Assembly (NCBI RefSeq): GCF_009498215.1
Contig: NZ_CP043499.1
Coordinates: forward strand, 1,810,001-1,874,000
Reading direction: 5' to 3'
Length of the DNA: 64,000 nt
Source: Rhizobium grahamii
Lineage (GTDB): Bacteria > Pseudomonadota > Alphaproteobacteria > Rhizobiales > Rhizobiaceae
A model generated the notes under the pieces. That model was given only the letters and a program-made list of their open reading frames with translations. It searched no databases and had not been told where the DNA came from. Made by a program: the position numbers and the translations under genes. How positions within the stretch are numbered: position 1 is the first letter of the stretch; every line of letters begins with the position of its first letter. This document shows positions 26,536 through 35,777 of this stretch, in pieces.

Positions 26536-28599
26536 ATGAACCTTGCCATCAAGAAGCGTGACGGAATCGCCGTCGTTACTGTCGATAATCCGCCGGTGAA
26601 TGCGCTTTCGCAGGCACTGAGGCAGGATTTACTGACCGCCGCGGAGACGCTCGACCACGATAGCGATGTTCAAGCTGTGGTACTGATCTGCGCTGGCCGA
26701 ACTTTCATCGCCGGGGCCGATGTCAACGAGTTCGGAAAGCCGCCAATGCCGCCGCATCTGCCTGATGTCGTTGCGCGGATCGAGGCATCCCGAAAGCCTT
26801 GGGTCGCCGCAATTCACGGCAGTGCGCTCGGTGGCGGCCTTGAAATTGCTCTCGGCTGTCGTTTCCGCGTAGCGGCCGCTTCTGCCACCCTCGGGTTGCC
26901 GGAAGTTCGGCTTGGCATCGTGCCGGGAGCCGGCGGCACCGTCCGGCTGCCGCGTCTTGTCGGCCCGGCGCTCGCCGCGGATCTTGTGACAACAGGAAAG
27001 CCGATCAGTGCAACGGAAGCCCGGTCGCAGGGTCTGGTGGACGCTCTTATTGAGCACGATCTCGAGGACGGTGCCGTCGCTTTCGCGAGGTCGACCTTGC
27101 AACACACGCTGCCGCTGCCGCTTCGAGAACGGGCGGTCGCTGCTGTCGACGATGGTTTCTGGGGGACGACGACGAAGGCTGTCGCGGCACGTTCCAAACG
27201 CGAGGAAGCGCCGCTGCGGGCACTCGCCTGCGTCAGGAAGGCAGCCGAGGTCGACTTCGATGCGGCAATGGCTTTCGAGCGGGAAACATTTCTTTACCTG
27301 CGCGGTTCATCCCAGGCGGCAGCGCTGAGGCACGTCTTCTTTGCCGAACGTGGAGCGGCGCGTCCGCCGGAGCTTGCCGGCGTCCGTGCGCGAGACGTCA
27401 GGTCCGCCGCGGTCGTTGGTGGGGGAACGATGGGAGCCGGGATTGCCGCAACGCTGCGGGACGCGGGCTTGCCGGTCATACTGGTTGAAAGAGATGAAAG
27501 TGCGGTCGCACGCGGTCTGGCCAATCTGAAATCGATCTACGACGGCGCGGCTAAGAAGGGCCGGATAAGCGCGAGCGCTGCGGCCGAAAAGATCGGTGGT
27601 GTGACAGGAACAACCGACTACCGGGCGCTAGCCGATACCGATCTCGTGATCGAGGCTGTTTTTGAGGATCTTGACGTCAAGCGGCAGGTTTTTGCGCTAT
27701 TGGCTGACAACTGCCGCGAGGACGCAATTCTCGCAACCAACACCTCTTATCTCAATCCGCAGGAGATCGCCGCGGAGATCCGCGGTCAGGATCGCTTCCT
27801 TGGCCTGCATTTCTTCAGTCCTGCGCATGTCATGAAACTGCTTGAGATCGTGCCCACGGCAGGCACGGCGCCGGAAGTTCTCGCAACCGCTTTTTCATTG
27901 GCGCGCATTCTCGGGAAAATTCCAGTACGGGCCGGGATTTGTGATGGCTTCATCGGCAATCGCATCCTCAAGGTAACACGCGCGCAGGCAGAAAGGCTGC
28001 TGTTATCAGGAGCAACGCCGGCCGCAGTCGATGCGGCGATGCGGACTTTCGGATTGCCGATGGGGCCGTTTGAAGCGCAGGATCTCGGCGGACTCGATAT
28101 TGCCGGCTTTCAGCGTCGGGCCGCGCGTGGTCGCGGCGAAACGCCGTTTGCGCCGATTGCCGACCGGCTGTGCGAAATGGAACGGTTTGGCCAGAAGACC
28201 GGCGGCGGATGGTACGATTACGCGAAGGGAGATCGAACCCCGCAACCTTCGCCAGTGGTGGCGTCGGTGATCGCTGAAGCTGCACGCGGATTGGCCCAAC
28301 GGGACTGGAGCGAGGAGGCAATCGCGGATTGCATCATCCTGCCCGTCGTCAATGAAGCGGCCGCGATACTCGACGAGGGCATCGCACTCAGAGCTACCGA
28401 TATCGACCTCGTGAAAATACACGGTTACGGTTTCCCCCGCTGGAGGGGTGGGCCGATGCACTATGCTGAATACCGCGGCCTGAACGATGTCGTCGATCGC
28501 CTTGAGCAGTTGTCGCGCGACGGGTTGGCGACGCCGCCATGCGATTTGCTGCGGCGCGCTGCGAAAGCAGGCGGGTGGGCGGAGATTAATCAGGGGTAA
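26536..28599 (+). CDS. Fused enoyl-CoA hydratase / 3-hydroxyacyl-CoA dehydrogenase
   Basis: FadJ/FadB-like multifunctional protein of 687 residues that can supply both the PaaF and PaaH steps of dehydrosuberyl-CoA oxidation. The N-terminal crotonase domain (1 to about 190) shows CAGRTFIAGADVNEF and IHGSALGGGLEIALGC. The NAD-binding domain starts near residue 294 (AAVVGGGTMGAGIAATLRDA), with HFFSPAHVMKLLEIVP, and two C-terminal dehydrogenase domains follow (FIGNRILKVTRAQA; IHGYGFPRWRGGPM). GGAG gives a 6-nt spacing to ATG 26536. Separate paaF and paaH genes are absent from the window. Confidence 0.88.
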   Translation: MNLAIKKRDGIAVVTVDNPPVNALSQALRQDLLTAAETLDHDSDVQAVVLICAGRTFIAGADVNEFGKPPMPPHLPDVVARIEASRKPWVAAIHGSALGGGLEIALGCRFRVAAASATLGLPEVRLGIVPGAGGTVRLPRLVGPALAADLVTTGKPISATEARSQGLVDALIEHDLEDGAVAFARSTLQHTLPLPLRERAVAAVDDGFWGTTTKAVAARSKREEAPLRALACVRKAAEVDFDAAMAFERETFLYLRGSSQAAALRHVFFAERGAARPPELAGVRARDVRSAAVVGGGTMGAGIAATLRDAGLPVILVERDESAVARGLANLKSIYDGAAKKGRISASAAAEKIGGVTGTTDYRALADTDLVIEAVFEDLDVKRQVFALLADNCREDAILATNTSYLNPQEIAAEIRGQDRFLGLHFFSPAHVMKLLEIVPTAGTAPEVLATAFSLARILGKIPVRAGICDGFIGNRILKVTRAQAERLLLSGATPAAVDAAMRTFGLPMGPFEAQDLGGLDIAGFQRRAARGRGETPFAPIADRLCEMERFGQKTGGGWYDYAKGDRTPQPSPVVASVIAEAARGLAQRDWSEEAIADCIILPVVNEAAAILDEGIALRATDIDLVKIHGYGFPRWRGGPMHYAEYRGLNDVVDRLEQLSRDGLATPPCDLLRRAAKAGGWAEINQG

Positions 28600-28641
28600 A
28601 GTGCTAGATTAGAGCAATCTGCAGAGACCAGGGAGGGGATG

Positions 28642-29559
28642 ATGCAGTCGTTGGTCACACCGGTTCACACGCCGATGGCGGTGGAGGATCTTGAAGCCAG
28701 GATACGCAAGGCCTGCGGCGCGTTCGATTTGGAGCCAATGGCGCCAACCGGCATCGTCGCGGGCGACGTTTCCACGCGGCGGATCGGTTTTTTTGACACG
28801 GTCGTCGTCGCGCTTGACGCTCGCCATGTGGCGCGCGGTGCGCGGGCAATACGCCAGGATCCGGGTGAGCATCTTTTTCTGCTGATCCAGGATGAGGGCC
28901 ACTGCCGGATCGATCAGGGTGAACGTTCCACCCGCCTGTCGCCCGGCGACATGTTTTTGGTCGATTCTGTCCAGCCATCGTCCTTTGTCTATGACGGTGC
29001 GCGCTCAAACCAGCTTTCAATTCACATGCCACGCGCCGAAATGGTGCACCGCTTCGGCGCCATGTGCACGGGCGGTATCGCCTTCAGCCAGAGTGACCCA
29101 CTCTGGTTGGCGATGCGCGCGGTAATCACGAAGTTGCTTGAGGAGCCCCTGGCCACGCAGCAGTTGAGCGAGGCACTGCTCAGCCTGATGGGCGCATATC
29201 TTCAGGGAATGGAGAGAGGCGAACAGCCGCGCTCCGGGCAGACTCTTCTTTCCCGTGCTCTGGCGATGATCGACCTCAACTGCGCGGATCCGACGTTCGG
29301 TGCCAGCGAATTGGCGCGGCGCTTGAATGTGTCCGAACGCATGCTGCAGCGACATTTCGAGGCGCTCGGCGAGACACCACGCCATCGCCTCCTCAATCGC
29401 CGGCTGGAACTCGCCAGAACGCGCCTGACAACTACCAGCTCCAAGAATGGCATCGCCGGAATTGCCTATGACTGCGGGTTCAACGACCTTTCCTATTTCT
29501 ATCGCGAGTTTCGGAAGAAATATGGTCTGACGCCGGGCAGCGCCGTCCGCTGTCATTGA
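28642..29559 (+). CDS. feaR: AraC-family regulator, FeaR-like
   Basis: Regulator of 305 residues with an N-terminal cupin-like AraC-binding domain (RQDPGEHLFLLIQDEGHCRI; STRLSPGDMFLVDSVQPSSF) and a C-terminal double helix-turn-helix (FGASELARRLNVSERMLQRH; GIAGIAYDCGFNDLSYFYRE). Size and neighbours (aldehyde dehydrogenase and tynA immediately downstream) match FeaR, the activator of phenylethylamine oxidation genes in E. coli. GGGAGG favours ATG 28642 over 28639. It follows the fused beta-oxidation gene by 42 nt. Confidence 0.8.
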   Translation: MQSLVTPVHTPMAVEDLEARIRKACGAFDLEPMAPTGIVAGDVSTRRIGFFDTVVVALDARHVARGARAIRQDPGEHLFLLIQDEGHCRIDQGERSTRLSPGDMFLVDSVQPSSFVYDGARSNQLSIHMPRAEMVHRFGAMCTGGIAFSQSDPLWLAMRAVITKLLEEPLATQQLSEALLSLMGAYLQGMERGEQPRSGQTLLSRALAMIDLNCADPTFGASELARRLNVSERMLQRHFEALGETPRHRLLNRRLELARTRLTTTSSKNGIAGIAYDCGFNDLSYFYREFRKKYGLTPGSAVRCH

Positions 29560-29669
29560 CGGAATTGTCCAACGACCTCGACGTTTGCGTCCAAGTCGCT
29601 GACCATCTCTTTGCATAGTCTCCCCTGTCGAATGACTGGCTTGCCGCCGGTCTCTGGAGGAGGAAGAAC

Positions 29670-31076
29670 ATGACGGTTCACACGGCGACGATCAATGGAA
29701 AGCCGATCACCGGCGAGCGCAGCTTCAGTGTGCTGAATCCAGCCACGGGCGCCGAAGTCGCTCGGGCGCCGAACATGGGACTGGATGAGCTCAATGCTGC
29801 CGTAGCCGCCGCCAAAGCGGCCTTTCCGGCATGGTCGGCCAAGAGCGACCAGGAATTGCAGGCCGCTTGTGCGGCTGTCACGGCTCGCATCGAGGCACAT
29901 GCCGAGGAGATCGCACAGCTGATTACCCTCGAGCAGGGTAAGCCGCTGAACGGTCTTGGCTCGCGCTGGGAGATGGGAGGAACGGTCGCCTGGGCAGGAT
30001 ACACGACGGCCCTCTCGCTGCCGCCGAAAATTCTTCAGGATAACAGCGAGGGCCAGATCGAGCTTCACCGCAAGCCGCTTGGCGTCGTGGGTTCGATCAC
30101 GCCCTGGAATTTTCCGGTGATGATTGCGATCTGGCACGTCATGCCGGCGCTGCGCACCGGCAACACTGTTGTCATCAAGCCTTCGCCGCTGACGCCGCTC
30201 GCGACCCTTCGGCTGGTCGAAATCATGAACGAGGTTCTGCCGCCGGGTGTCCTGAATATCGTCACCGGCGATGATGGCGTGTTCAATATCGGCGCGGCAA
30301 TGTCCGCGCACCCCGATATCAGCAAAATCGTCTTTACCGGTTCCTGCGCTACGGGGCAGAAAGTCATGCGCTCGGCCGCCGAGACCATGAAGCGCCTGAC
30401 GCTCGAGCTTGGAGGTAACGACGCAGGGATCGTTCTGCCCGACGCCGACCCGCAGGCGATTGCCGAGGGCCTGTTCTGGGGCGCCTTCATCAACAACGGC
30501 CAGACCTGCGCGGCGATGAAACGCCTCTACGTCCATGAATCGATCCACGACGCTGTCTGCGACGCGCTCGTCGCTTATGCACGCAACATTCCGGTCGGTA
30601 ACGGCATGGAGGAAGGCAGCGTTCTCGGCCCGGTGCAGAACCGCATGCAGTTCGAAAAGCTGTCGCGCCTCGTCCGAGATGCCAGGGAGCGCGGCAAGGT
30701 GTTGCTTGGTGGCGAGCCGGGCGAAGGCCTGTTCTTCCCGCCGACCATCATTGCCGGCCTGAAGAACGGCGACCCGCTCGTCGACGAGGAGCAGTTCGGG
30801 CCGGCGCTTCCGGTCATCAAATACGCGAGTGTCGACGAGGCGATCGCATTTGCAAACGACAGCGCCAACGGTCTCGGCGGCTCGGTCTGGTCGTCCGACA
30901 TTTCAGCGGCGAAGGTGGTTGCAGGGCGCATGCAATGCGGTTCTGTCTGGATCAACAAGCATGGCGCAATTCAGCCGAACGCTCCGTTCGGCGGCGTGAA
31001 AGCCTCCGGTTTCGGCGTCGAATTCGCCGAGGAGGGGCTGCAGGAATACACGAATATCCAGGTGGTGTTCGCTTGA
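29670..31076 (+). CDS. feaB: Aldehyde dehydrogenase, probable phenylacetaldehyde dehydrogenase
   Basis: NAD-dependent aldehyde dehydrogenase of 468 residues. Rossmann region GVVGSITPWNFPVMIAIWHV, coenzyme Lys in TVVIKPSPLTPLA, catalytic Glu in LTLELGGNDAG and nucleophile Cys in FINNGQTCAAMKRLYVH. Its place between a FeaR-like regulator and an amine oxidase indicates oxidation of phenylacetaldehyde to phenylacetate; the substrate itself cannot be read from the sequence. GGAGGAGGA precedes the ATG. tynA starts 30 nt downstream. Confidence 0.8.
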   Translation: MTVHTATINGKPITGERSFSVLNPATGAEVARAPNMGLDELNAAVAAAKAAFPAWSAKSDQELQAACAAVTARIEAHAEEIAQLITLEQGKPLNGLGSRWEMGGTVAWAGYTTALSLPPKILQDNSEGQIELHRKPLGVVGSITPWNFPVMIAIWHVMPALRTGNTVVIKPSPLTPLATLRLVEIMNEVLPPGVLNIVTGDDGVFNIGAAMSAHPDISKIVFTGSCATGQKVMRSAAETMKRLTLELGGNDAGIVLPDADPQAIAEGLFWGAFINNGQTCAAMKRLYVHESIHDAVCDALVAYARNIPVGNGMEEGSVLGPVQNRMQFEKLSRLVRDARERGKVLLGGEPGEGLFFPPTIIAGLKNGDPLVDEEQFGPALPVIKYASVDEAIAFANDSANGLGGSVWSSDISAAKVVAGRMQCGSVWINKHGAIQPNAPFGGVKASGFGVEFAEEGLQEYTNIQVVFA

Positions 31077-31106
31077 TCATTGAAGGAATGCGATAGGGAG
31101 GATGCA

Positions 31107-33089
31107 ATGAACATACGGCGATATCTGGCTTCGGCCGGCTTGCTCGTGGCGCTAGGCGCGCCGGCTGCCATGGCTCATCCGTTGGATGGACTGACAGCGG
31201 AAGAATATCAGAAGATCAACAAGATCCTGCGCGATCAGAAGGTTGTCGACGACAACACGCTCTACCCGCTGATCGAGCTCAAGGAGCCGACCAAGGAAAC
31301 CGTTCTTTCCTGGAAGGAAGGCGACCAGCTCGATCGCGAGGCGAAAGTGCAGCTGACGAGCCCGCAGGGCTTCAAGGAAGCGGTCGTCAACATCACCAAG
31401 GGCACAGTTGAAAGCACGACGCCGATCAAGGGCCAGCCAATGGTGCTCTTTACGGAGTTCATGGATGCCCTCCAGGGCGCGCTTGCCAATCCCGAAATGA
31501 TCGCCGGCTTGAAGAAGCGCGGTCTGACGCCGGAGCAGGCTTTCTGTTTGCCGCTGACGGCAGGCAACTTCTTCACCGATGAGTACGAGAATTCGCGCCT
31601 TATGAAGGTCCCTTGCTACAAGGTACCGGAGGGATCGAACTTTTACGCAAAGCCGATCGAGGGACTGTTTGCGGTTTACGACATCGGCAAGAAGAAGGTG
31701 CTCCGGGTCATCGATACCGGTGCCATCGAGGGTCCGAAGGACAATTGGGGCTATACCGAAAAGGAAGTCGCCGAGCGCGAACCGTTGCGTCCGGAAATGA
31801 ACCCCGCGAAGCTCTCCCAGCCCGGTGGGCCGAACTACAAGATCTCAGGCAGCCATCTGGAATGGGATATCTGGCGCATGAACTTCCGCGTCGACAAGCG
31901 CCCGGGCCTTGTCGTCTCCAATCTTGACGTCAAGGACGGAGAAAAGTGGCGTTCGGTGATCTACCAGTCGCACCTGTCTGAAGTATTCGTGCCCTACATG
32001 GATCCGACCGAAGGCTGGTACTGGCGAACCTACATGGACAGCGGGGAGTACGGCTTCGGCTTGTTCCTCAGCCCGTTGCGCGCCGGCATCGATTGCCCGG
32101 ACTATGCAACCTTCATGCCGGCGACGATCGCTGACGACAAGGGAAATCCGCTGACCATCCCGAACGCCATCTGCGTGTTTGAACGCAGCATCGGCGATCC
32201 GGCCTGGCGCCACTTCGAAGTCTTCGCGCAGACGCCGGAGAAGCCAATCCCGGCAGAGGGACGGCCGGCGACCGAGCTTGTCGTGCGTACGGCCTCGGAA
32301 GTCGGGAACTATGACTACCTGATGGACTATCGGCTGCAGCAGGATGGTCAGATCCGGATCATGATCGGGGCCACCGGTCTGGATGCCGTGAAGGGCGTCG
32401 CATCGACGTCGATGAATGACCCGACCGCTGCGGAAGACACGGCGCATGGCACGCTGATCGCACCGAATCTGGTGGCGGCGAACCATGATCACTACTTCAA
32501 CTTCCGCATCGACTTCGACGTCGACCAGCCGGCCAATCATTTCGGAACGATGGACATCGTGCCTGCCAAGGTCGATGCCAAGAACCCGCGGCGGTCGATG
32601 TGGGCGGTGCAACACACGATGCCAAAGACGGAAATGGAGGCGCGCTATCAGCTATCGGCGATGAAGCCGCGCTACTTCATGATCTCCGATCCGTCTCGTG
32701 AGGGCTACCTCGGGCAGGAACCCGGCTGGATGATCCATCATGGCGATGTTGCCTATGGCCCATTCGACTTCGCCAAGGATCCGCCGATGAAGCGTAATGC
32801 CTACATCGAGTACTCGGTCTGGAACACGGTGTACAACATCGATCAGCAGTACGCAGGCGGTAAGTACGCGATGCAGAGCGACGGTTCCGACACGCTGCCG
32901 GAATGGGTGAAGGCCAACAAGCCGCTCATGGGCAAGGATATCGTGACGTGGTTCACGGCCGGCTTCCATCACATCCCGCGCATGGAGGATTGGCCCGTCA
33001 TGTCGACCGAATGGAAGACGATCCATATCGAGCCTCATAACTTCTTCGCCCACAATCCGGCTCTGACGATCCGTGAATTGAAGCAGTAA
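31107..33089 (+). CDS. tynA: Periplasmic copper amine oxidase (tyramine/phenylethylamine oxidase)
   Basis: Copper and topaquinone amine oxidase, 660 residues, converting phenylethylamine or tyramine to the aldehyde, ammonia and hydrogen peroxide. A Sec signal peptide is visible (LASAGLLVALGAPAAMA, cleavage near residue 23). The self-processing Tyr that becomes topaquinone is Y402 in ASEVGNYDYLM; the catalytic base is D311 in YMDSGEYGFG; the copper ligands are H460 and H462 (AANHDHYF) and a His in GFHHIPRMEDWP near 621. GGGAGG supports ATG 31107. A strong terminator follows. Confidence 0.92.
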   Translation: MNIRRYLASAGLLVALGAPAAMAHPLDGLTAEEYQKINKILRDQKVVDDNTLYPLIELKEPTKETVLSWKEGDQLDREAKVQLTSPQGFKEAVVNITKGTVESTTPIKGQPMVLFTEFMDALQGALANPEMIAGLKKRGLTPEQAFCLPLTAGNFFTDEYENSRLMKVPCYKVPEGSNFYAKPIEGLFAVYDIGKKKVLRVIDTGAIEGPKDNWGYTEKEVAEREPLRPEMNPAKLSQPGGPNYKISGSHLEWDIWRMNFRVDKRPGLVVSNLDVKDGEKWRSVIYQSHLSEVFVPYMDPTEGWYWRTYMDSGEYGFGLFLSPLRAGIDCPDYATFMPATIADDKGNPLTIPNAICVFERSIGDPAWRHFEVFAQTPEKPIPAEGRPATELVVRTASEVGNYDYLMDYRLQQDGQIRIMIGATGLDAVKGVASTSMNDPTAAEDTAHGTLIAPNLVAANHDHYFNFRIDFDVDQPANHFGTMDIVPAKVDAKNPRRSMWAVQHTMPKTEMEARYQLSAMKPRYFMISDPSREGYLGQEPGWMIHHGDVAYGPFDFAKDPPMKRNAYIEYSVWNTVYNIDQQYAGGKYAMQSDGSDTLPEWVKANKPLMGKDIVTWFTAGFHHIPRMEDWPVMSTEWKTIHIEPHNFFAHNPALTIRELKQ

Positions 33090-33095
33090 GAAAAG

Positions 33096-33127
33096 CGCGG
33101 CCGCCGGTTTCGGCGGCCGCGATTTTT
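33096..33127. terminator. Bidirectional rho-independent terminator
   Basis: An 11-bp perfect stem (33096-33106 with 33111-33121, GTTT loop) is followed on the plus strand by a run of six T. On the minus strand it is followed by a T-rich stretch as well. It separates convergent tynA and lpd genes and overlaps neither coding sequence except at the edge of the lpd stop codon. Confidence 0.9.
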
Positions 33128-34518
33128 TAGATGTGCAGTGCATGCCCCAGCGCCTTAAGTGCCGCCTCGTGAAATGCCTCGCTGCGGGTTGGATGCGCAT
33201 GAATGGTTCCGGCAATATCTTCCAGTCTTGCGCCCATCTCGATCGCCAGCGCGAAGGCTGCCGACAGCTCCGACACGCCTTGGCCGACAGCGTGTAGGCC
33301 AAGGATCAGATTGGTGTCTCTGCGGGCGACGACGCGGACAAATCCTTCCTCGGATTGCATCGTCAGGGCGCGACCATTCGCGCTGAATGGAAACTGGCCG
33401 ATTTCGATATCATAGCCCTGGCTGCGTGCCTCGCCTGGGGTGAGGCCCGCGGAAATGATCTCCGGATCGGTAAAGCAGATCGCCGGAATGCAGCGCTTGT
33501 CCCAGGCGCGTTTCCGACCGGCCACGATCTCGGCGACCATTTCGCCTTGCGCCATCGCTCTATGCGCCAGCATCGGTTCGCCGGTTACATCGCCGATGGC
33601 GTACACGCCACGCATCGACGTCCTGCAGCGATCATCGATGCGAATGAAGGGACCGGAACGGTCGAGGTCCAGCTCATCCAGGCCGGCTGCGCTTGCCCGC
33701 GGCTTGCGTCCGACCGCAACGAGAATGCGATCGGCGTCCAGCTGCTCTTCCCGACCTTCCGCAGTACTGACGATCAGTGCGCCCTCCGAAACACGCGTCG
33801 CTTTTGTCGACGTCATGACGCGAACGCCGAGGTCGGCGAGCCTGCGGGCGACCGGCCTTACGAGATCGGCATCATATTGCGGCAGCAGCTGCGCCGTTGC
33901 CTCGACGATACTGACCTCAGAACCGAGCTTGGCGAAGGCCGTGCCCAACTCAAGGCCGATGTAGCCGCCGCCGATGACCACCAGCTTCTGCGGCACCTCG
34001 CGCAGCGCCAGCGCGTCGCTGGAGGAAATGACGATACCCCCGAAAGGGATATCGGCCAGTTCGACGGGTTCCGATCCGGTGGCGATCACGATCGTCTCGG
34101 CCCTGACAAGCTGCAGGCCGAGCTCGGTGTCAACCTCGACAGTCTTGCCGTCCCGGAACGTGGCTGTGCCATGAACGATCTTGACTGTTGATTTCTGCAG
34201 AAGCGTCGTGACACCGGAAGACAGCTTTCCGACAATCCCGTCTTTCCAGCTGACGGCCTTGCCGAAGTCGATCGCCGGCTGCTGGACGGTGATGCCAGCG
34301 GCGTTCTTGCCAGCAGCCATTCGTTTTGCATCGAAGAACTGCTCGCTGACATGGATAAGCGCTTTCGACGGGATGCACCCGACCGTCAGGCAGGTTCCTC
34401 CCGGTCTTGCGGCCTCGACGATAACAGCGTCGATCCCAAGTTGGCCTGCCCGGATCGCGCAGACATAGCCGCCGGGGCCCGACCCTATGATGAGAAGCTT
34501 GCAGATGATCTCCTTCAT
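33127..34518 (-). CDS. lpdA: Dihydrolipoyl dehydrogenase (E3 of the branched-chain complex)
   Basis: Flavoprotein of 463 residues that reoxidises the lipoyl group of the E2 subunit. FAD motif GSGPGGYVCAIRAGQLG, redox disulfide GGTCLTVGCIPSKAL (about residues 41-55), NAD motif VVIGGGYIGLELGTAFAKLG, FAD-ribityl motif YAIGDVTGEPMLAHRA and the C-terminal His-Glu pair in HAHPTRSEAFHE. It is the last gene of the bkd operon, starting 3 nt after the bkdB stop, so it is probably the complex-specific E3 rather than the general one. Confidence 0.92.
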   Translation of the reverse strand: MKEIICKLLIIGSGPGGYVCAIRAGQLGIDAVIVEAARPGGTCLTVGCIPSKALIHVSEQFFDAKRMAAGKNAAGITVQQPAIDFGKAVSWKDGIVGKLSSGVTTLLQKSTVKIVHGTATFRDGKTVEVDTELGLQLVRAETIVIATGSEPVELADIPFGGIVISSSDALALREVPQKLVVIGGGYIGLELGTAFAKLGSEVSIVEATAQLLPQYDADLVRPVARRLADLGVRVMTSTKATRVSEGALIVSTAEGREEQLDADRILVAVGRKPRASAAGLDELDLDRSGPFIRIDDRCRTSMRGVYAIGDVTGEPMLAHRAMAQGEMVAEIVAGRKRAWDKRCIPAICFTDPEIISAGLTPGEARSQGYDIEIGQFPFSANGRALTMQSEEGFVRVVARRDTNLILGLHAVGQGVSELSAAFALAIEMGARLEDIAGTIHAHPTRSEAFHEAALKALGHALHI

Positions 34519-34521
34519 CGA

Positions 34522-35775
34522 TCAGCCTTCCATGAAAATGAGGGCCGGTGTCTCAAGCAGCACCCGGATACGCTGAATGAATGTTGCTGCGTCCCAACCG
34601 TCCACAATACGGTGATCGAAGCTCGAAGAGAGATTCATCATTTTCCTCGGTATGAATTGCGAGCCATCCCATATCGGTCTGACTGCGATCTTGTTGATGC
34701 CGATGATCGCCACTTCCGGGTGGTTGATGATGGGTGTGGAGGCGATGCCTCCAAGGGCGCCGAGCGAGCTGACCGTAATGGTGGACCCGCTCAGTTCGTC
34801 GCGGGTAGCCGTGCCGGCCCGCGCCGCTTCCGCGAGCCTGCCCATCTCTGCCGCGCAGTCCCAGATGCCGCGCGCCTCGGCATGCTTGACGACCGCGACG
34901 ACGAGGCCCACGGGCGTTTGCGTCGCCATCCCGATATTGACAGCGCCGTGGCGCGTCAGAACGCCTGCCTCGTCATCGAACGTCGCGTTGAGTGTCGGTT
35001 GCTCGGCAACTGCCTTGACGAGCGCCCGCATGATGAAGGGCAGAACGGTAAGCTTCGGCTGTTCCTCCTTGCGGTCGCGGTTCATCGTCGCCCTCAGCTC
35101 CTCCAGAGCCGTCATGTCGATTTCCTCGACATAGGTGATGTGCGGGATACGCGATGTCGAAAACGACATCTTCTCGGCAATTCGCCGGCGCAATCCTGTG
35201 AGCTTGATCTCTTTGGTCGCAGTCCTCGCGACATTGCCTGATGGAGCCGAAGGCGCCTGTGGCCCGCGCGCAAGCCATCGTTCTACGTCTTCGCGCAACA
35301 CCCTGTTTGCAGGGCCGCTTCCTTGCACTTGCCGAAGGTCGACGCCGTGCTCACGCGCAAAGAGGCGCACTGCTGGTGATGCAATCGGCCGTTCTGCGGG
35401 GTCTTGCTTAGGCGGAGATACGCGTGCAGCGGAAGGTGCCTCGGCGCTCTTTTCCTGTGCCGGTACCGGCGTTTTCGGTTCAGGCGCGGGCGAGGACTTC
35501 TCGGCTGCAGTGGGAGCGGAAGGAGTGGCGCCTGAGGCCGTCTCGATCCGCATGAGCGGAGCTTTAACCGCGATCTTTTCGCCGACCTCGGCAGCCAGCC
35601 AGACCACAGTGCCAGCAACAGGCGAGGGGATCTCGACGGTCGCCTTATCCGTCATCACGGCGGCAATCACCATGTCTTCGCGGACAGGATCGCCCGCCTT
35701 CACATGCCATTCAACCAGTTCCGCTTCCGCGACGCCTTCGCCGACATCCGGCATCTTGATCACGAATTCACTCAT
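34522..35775 (-). CDS. bkdB: Branched-chain keto acid dehydrogenase E2 (lipoamide acyltransferase)
   Basis: Acyltransferase core of 417 residues. N-terminal lipoyl domain (MPDVGEGVAEAELVEWHVKA; lipoylated Lys in MTDKATVEIPSP), a Pro/Ala-rich linker, a peripheral subunit-binding domain (SPAVRLFAREHGVDLRQVQG), a second linker, and the catalytic domain with SFDHRIVDGWDAATFIQRIR near the C-terminus (HxxxDG). It transfers branched acyl groups to CoA. It follows the E1-beta gene by 2 nt and precedes the E3 gene. Confidence 0.93.
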   Translation of the reverse strand: MSEFVIKMPDVGEGVAEAELVEWHVKAGDPVREDMVIAAVMTDKATVEIPSPVAGTVVWLAAEVGEKIAVKAPLMRIETASGATPSAPTAAEKSSPAPEPKTPVPAQEKSAEAPSAARVSPPKQDPAERPIASPAVRLFAREHGVDLRQVQGSGPANRVLREDVERWLARGPQAPSAPSGNVARTATKEIKLTGLRRRIAEKMSFSTSRIPHITYVEEIDMTALEELRATMNRDRKEEQPKLTVLPFIMRALVKAVAEQPTLNATFDDEAGVLTRHGAVNIGMATQTPVGLVVAVVKHAEARGIWDCAAEMGRLAEAARAGTATRDELSGSTITVSSLGALGGIASTPIINHPEVAIIGINKIAVRPIWDGSQFIPRKMMNLSSSFDHRIVDGWDAATFIQRIRVLLETPALIFMEG

Positions 35776-35777
35776 GC

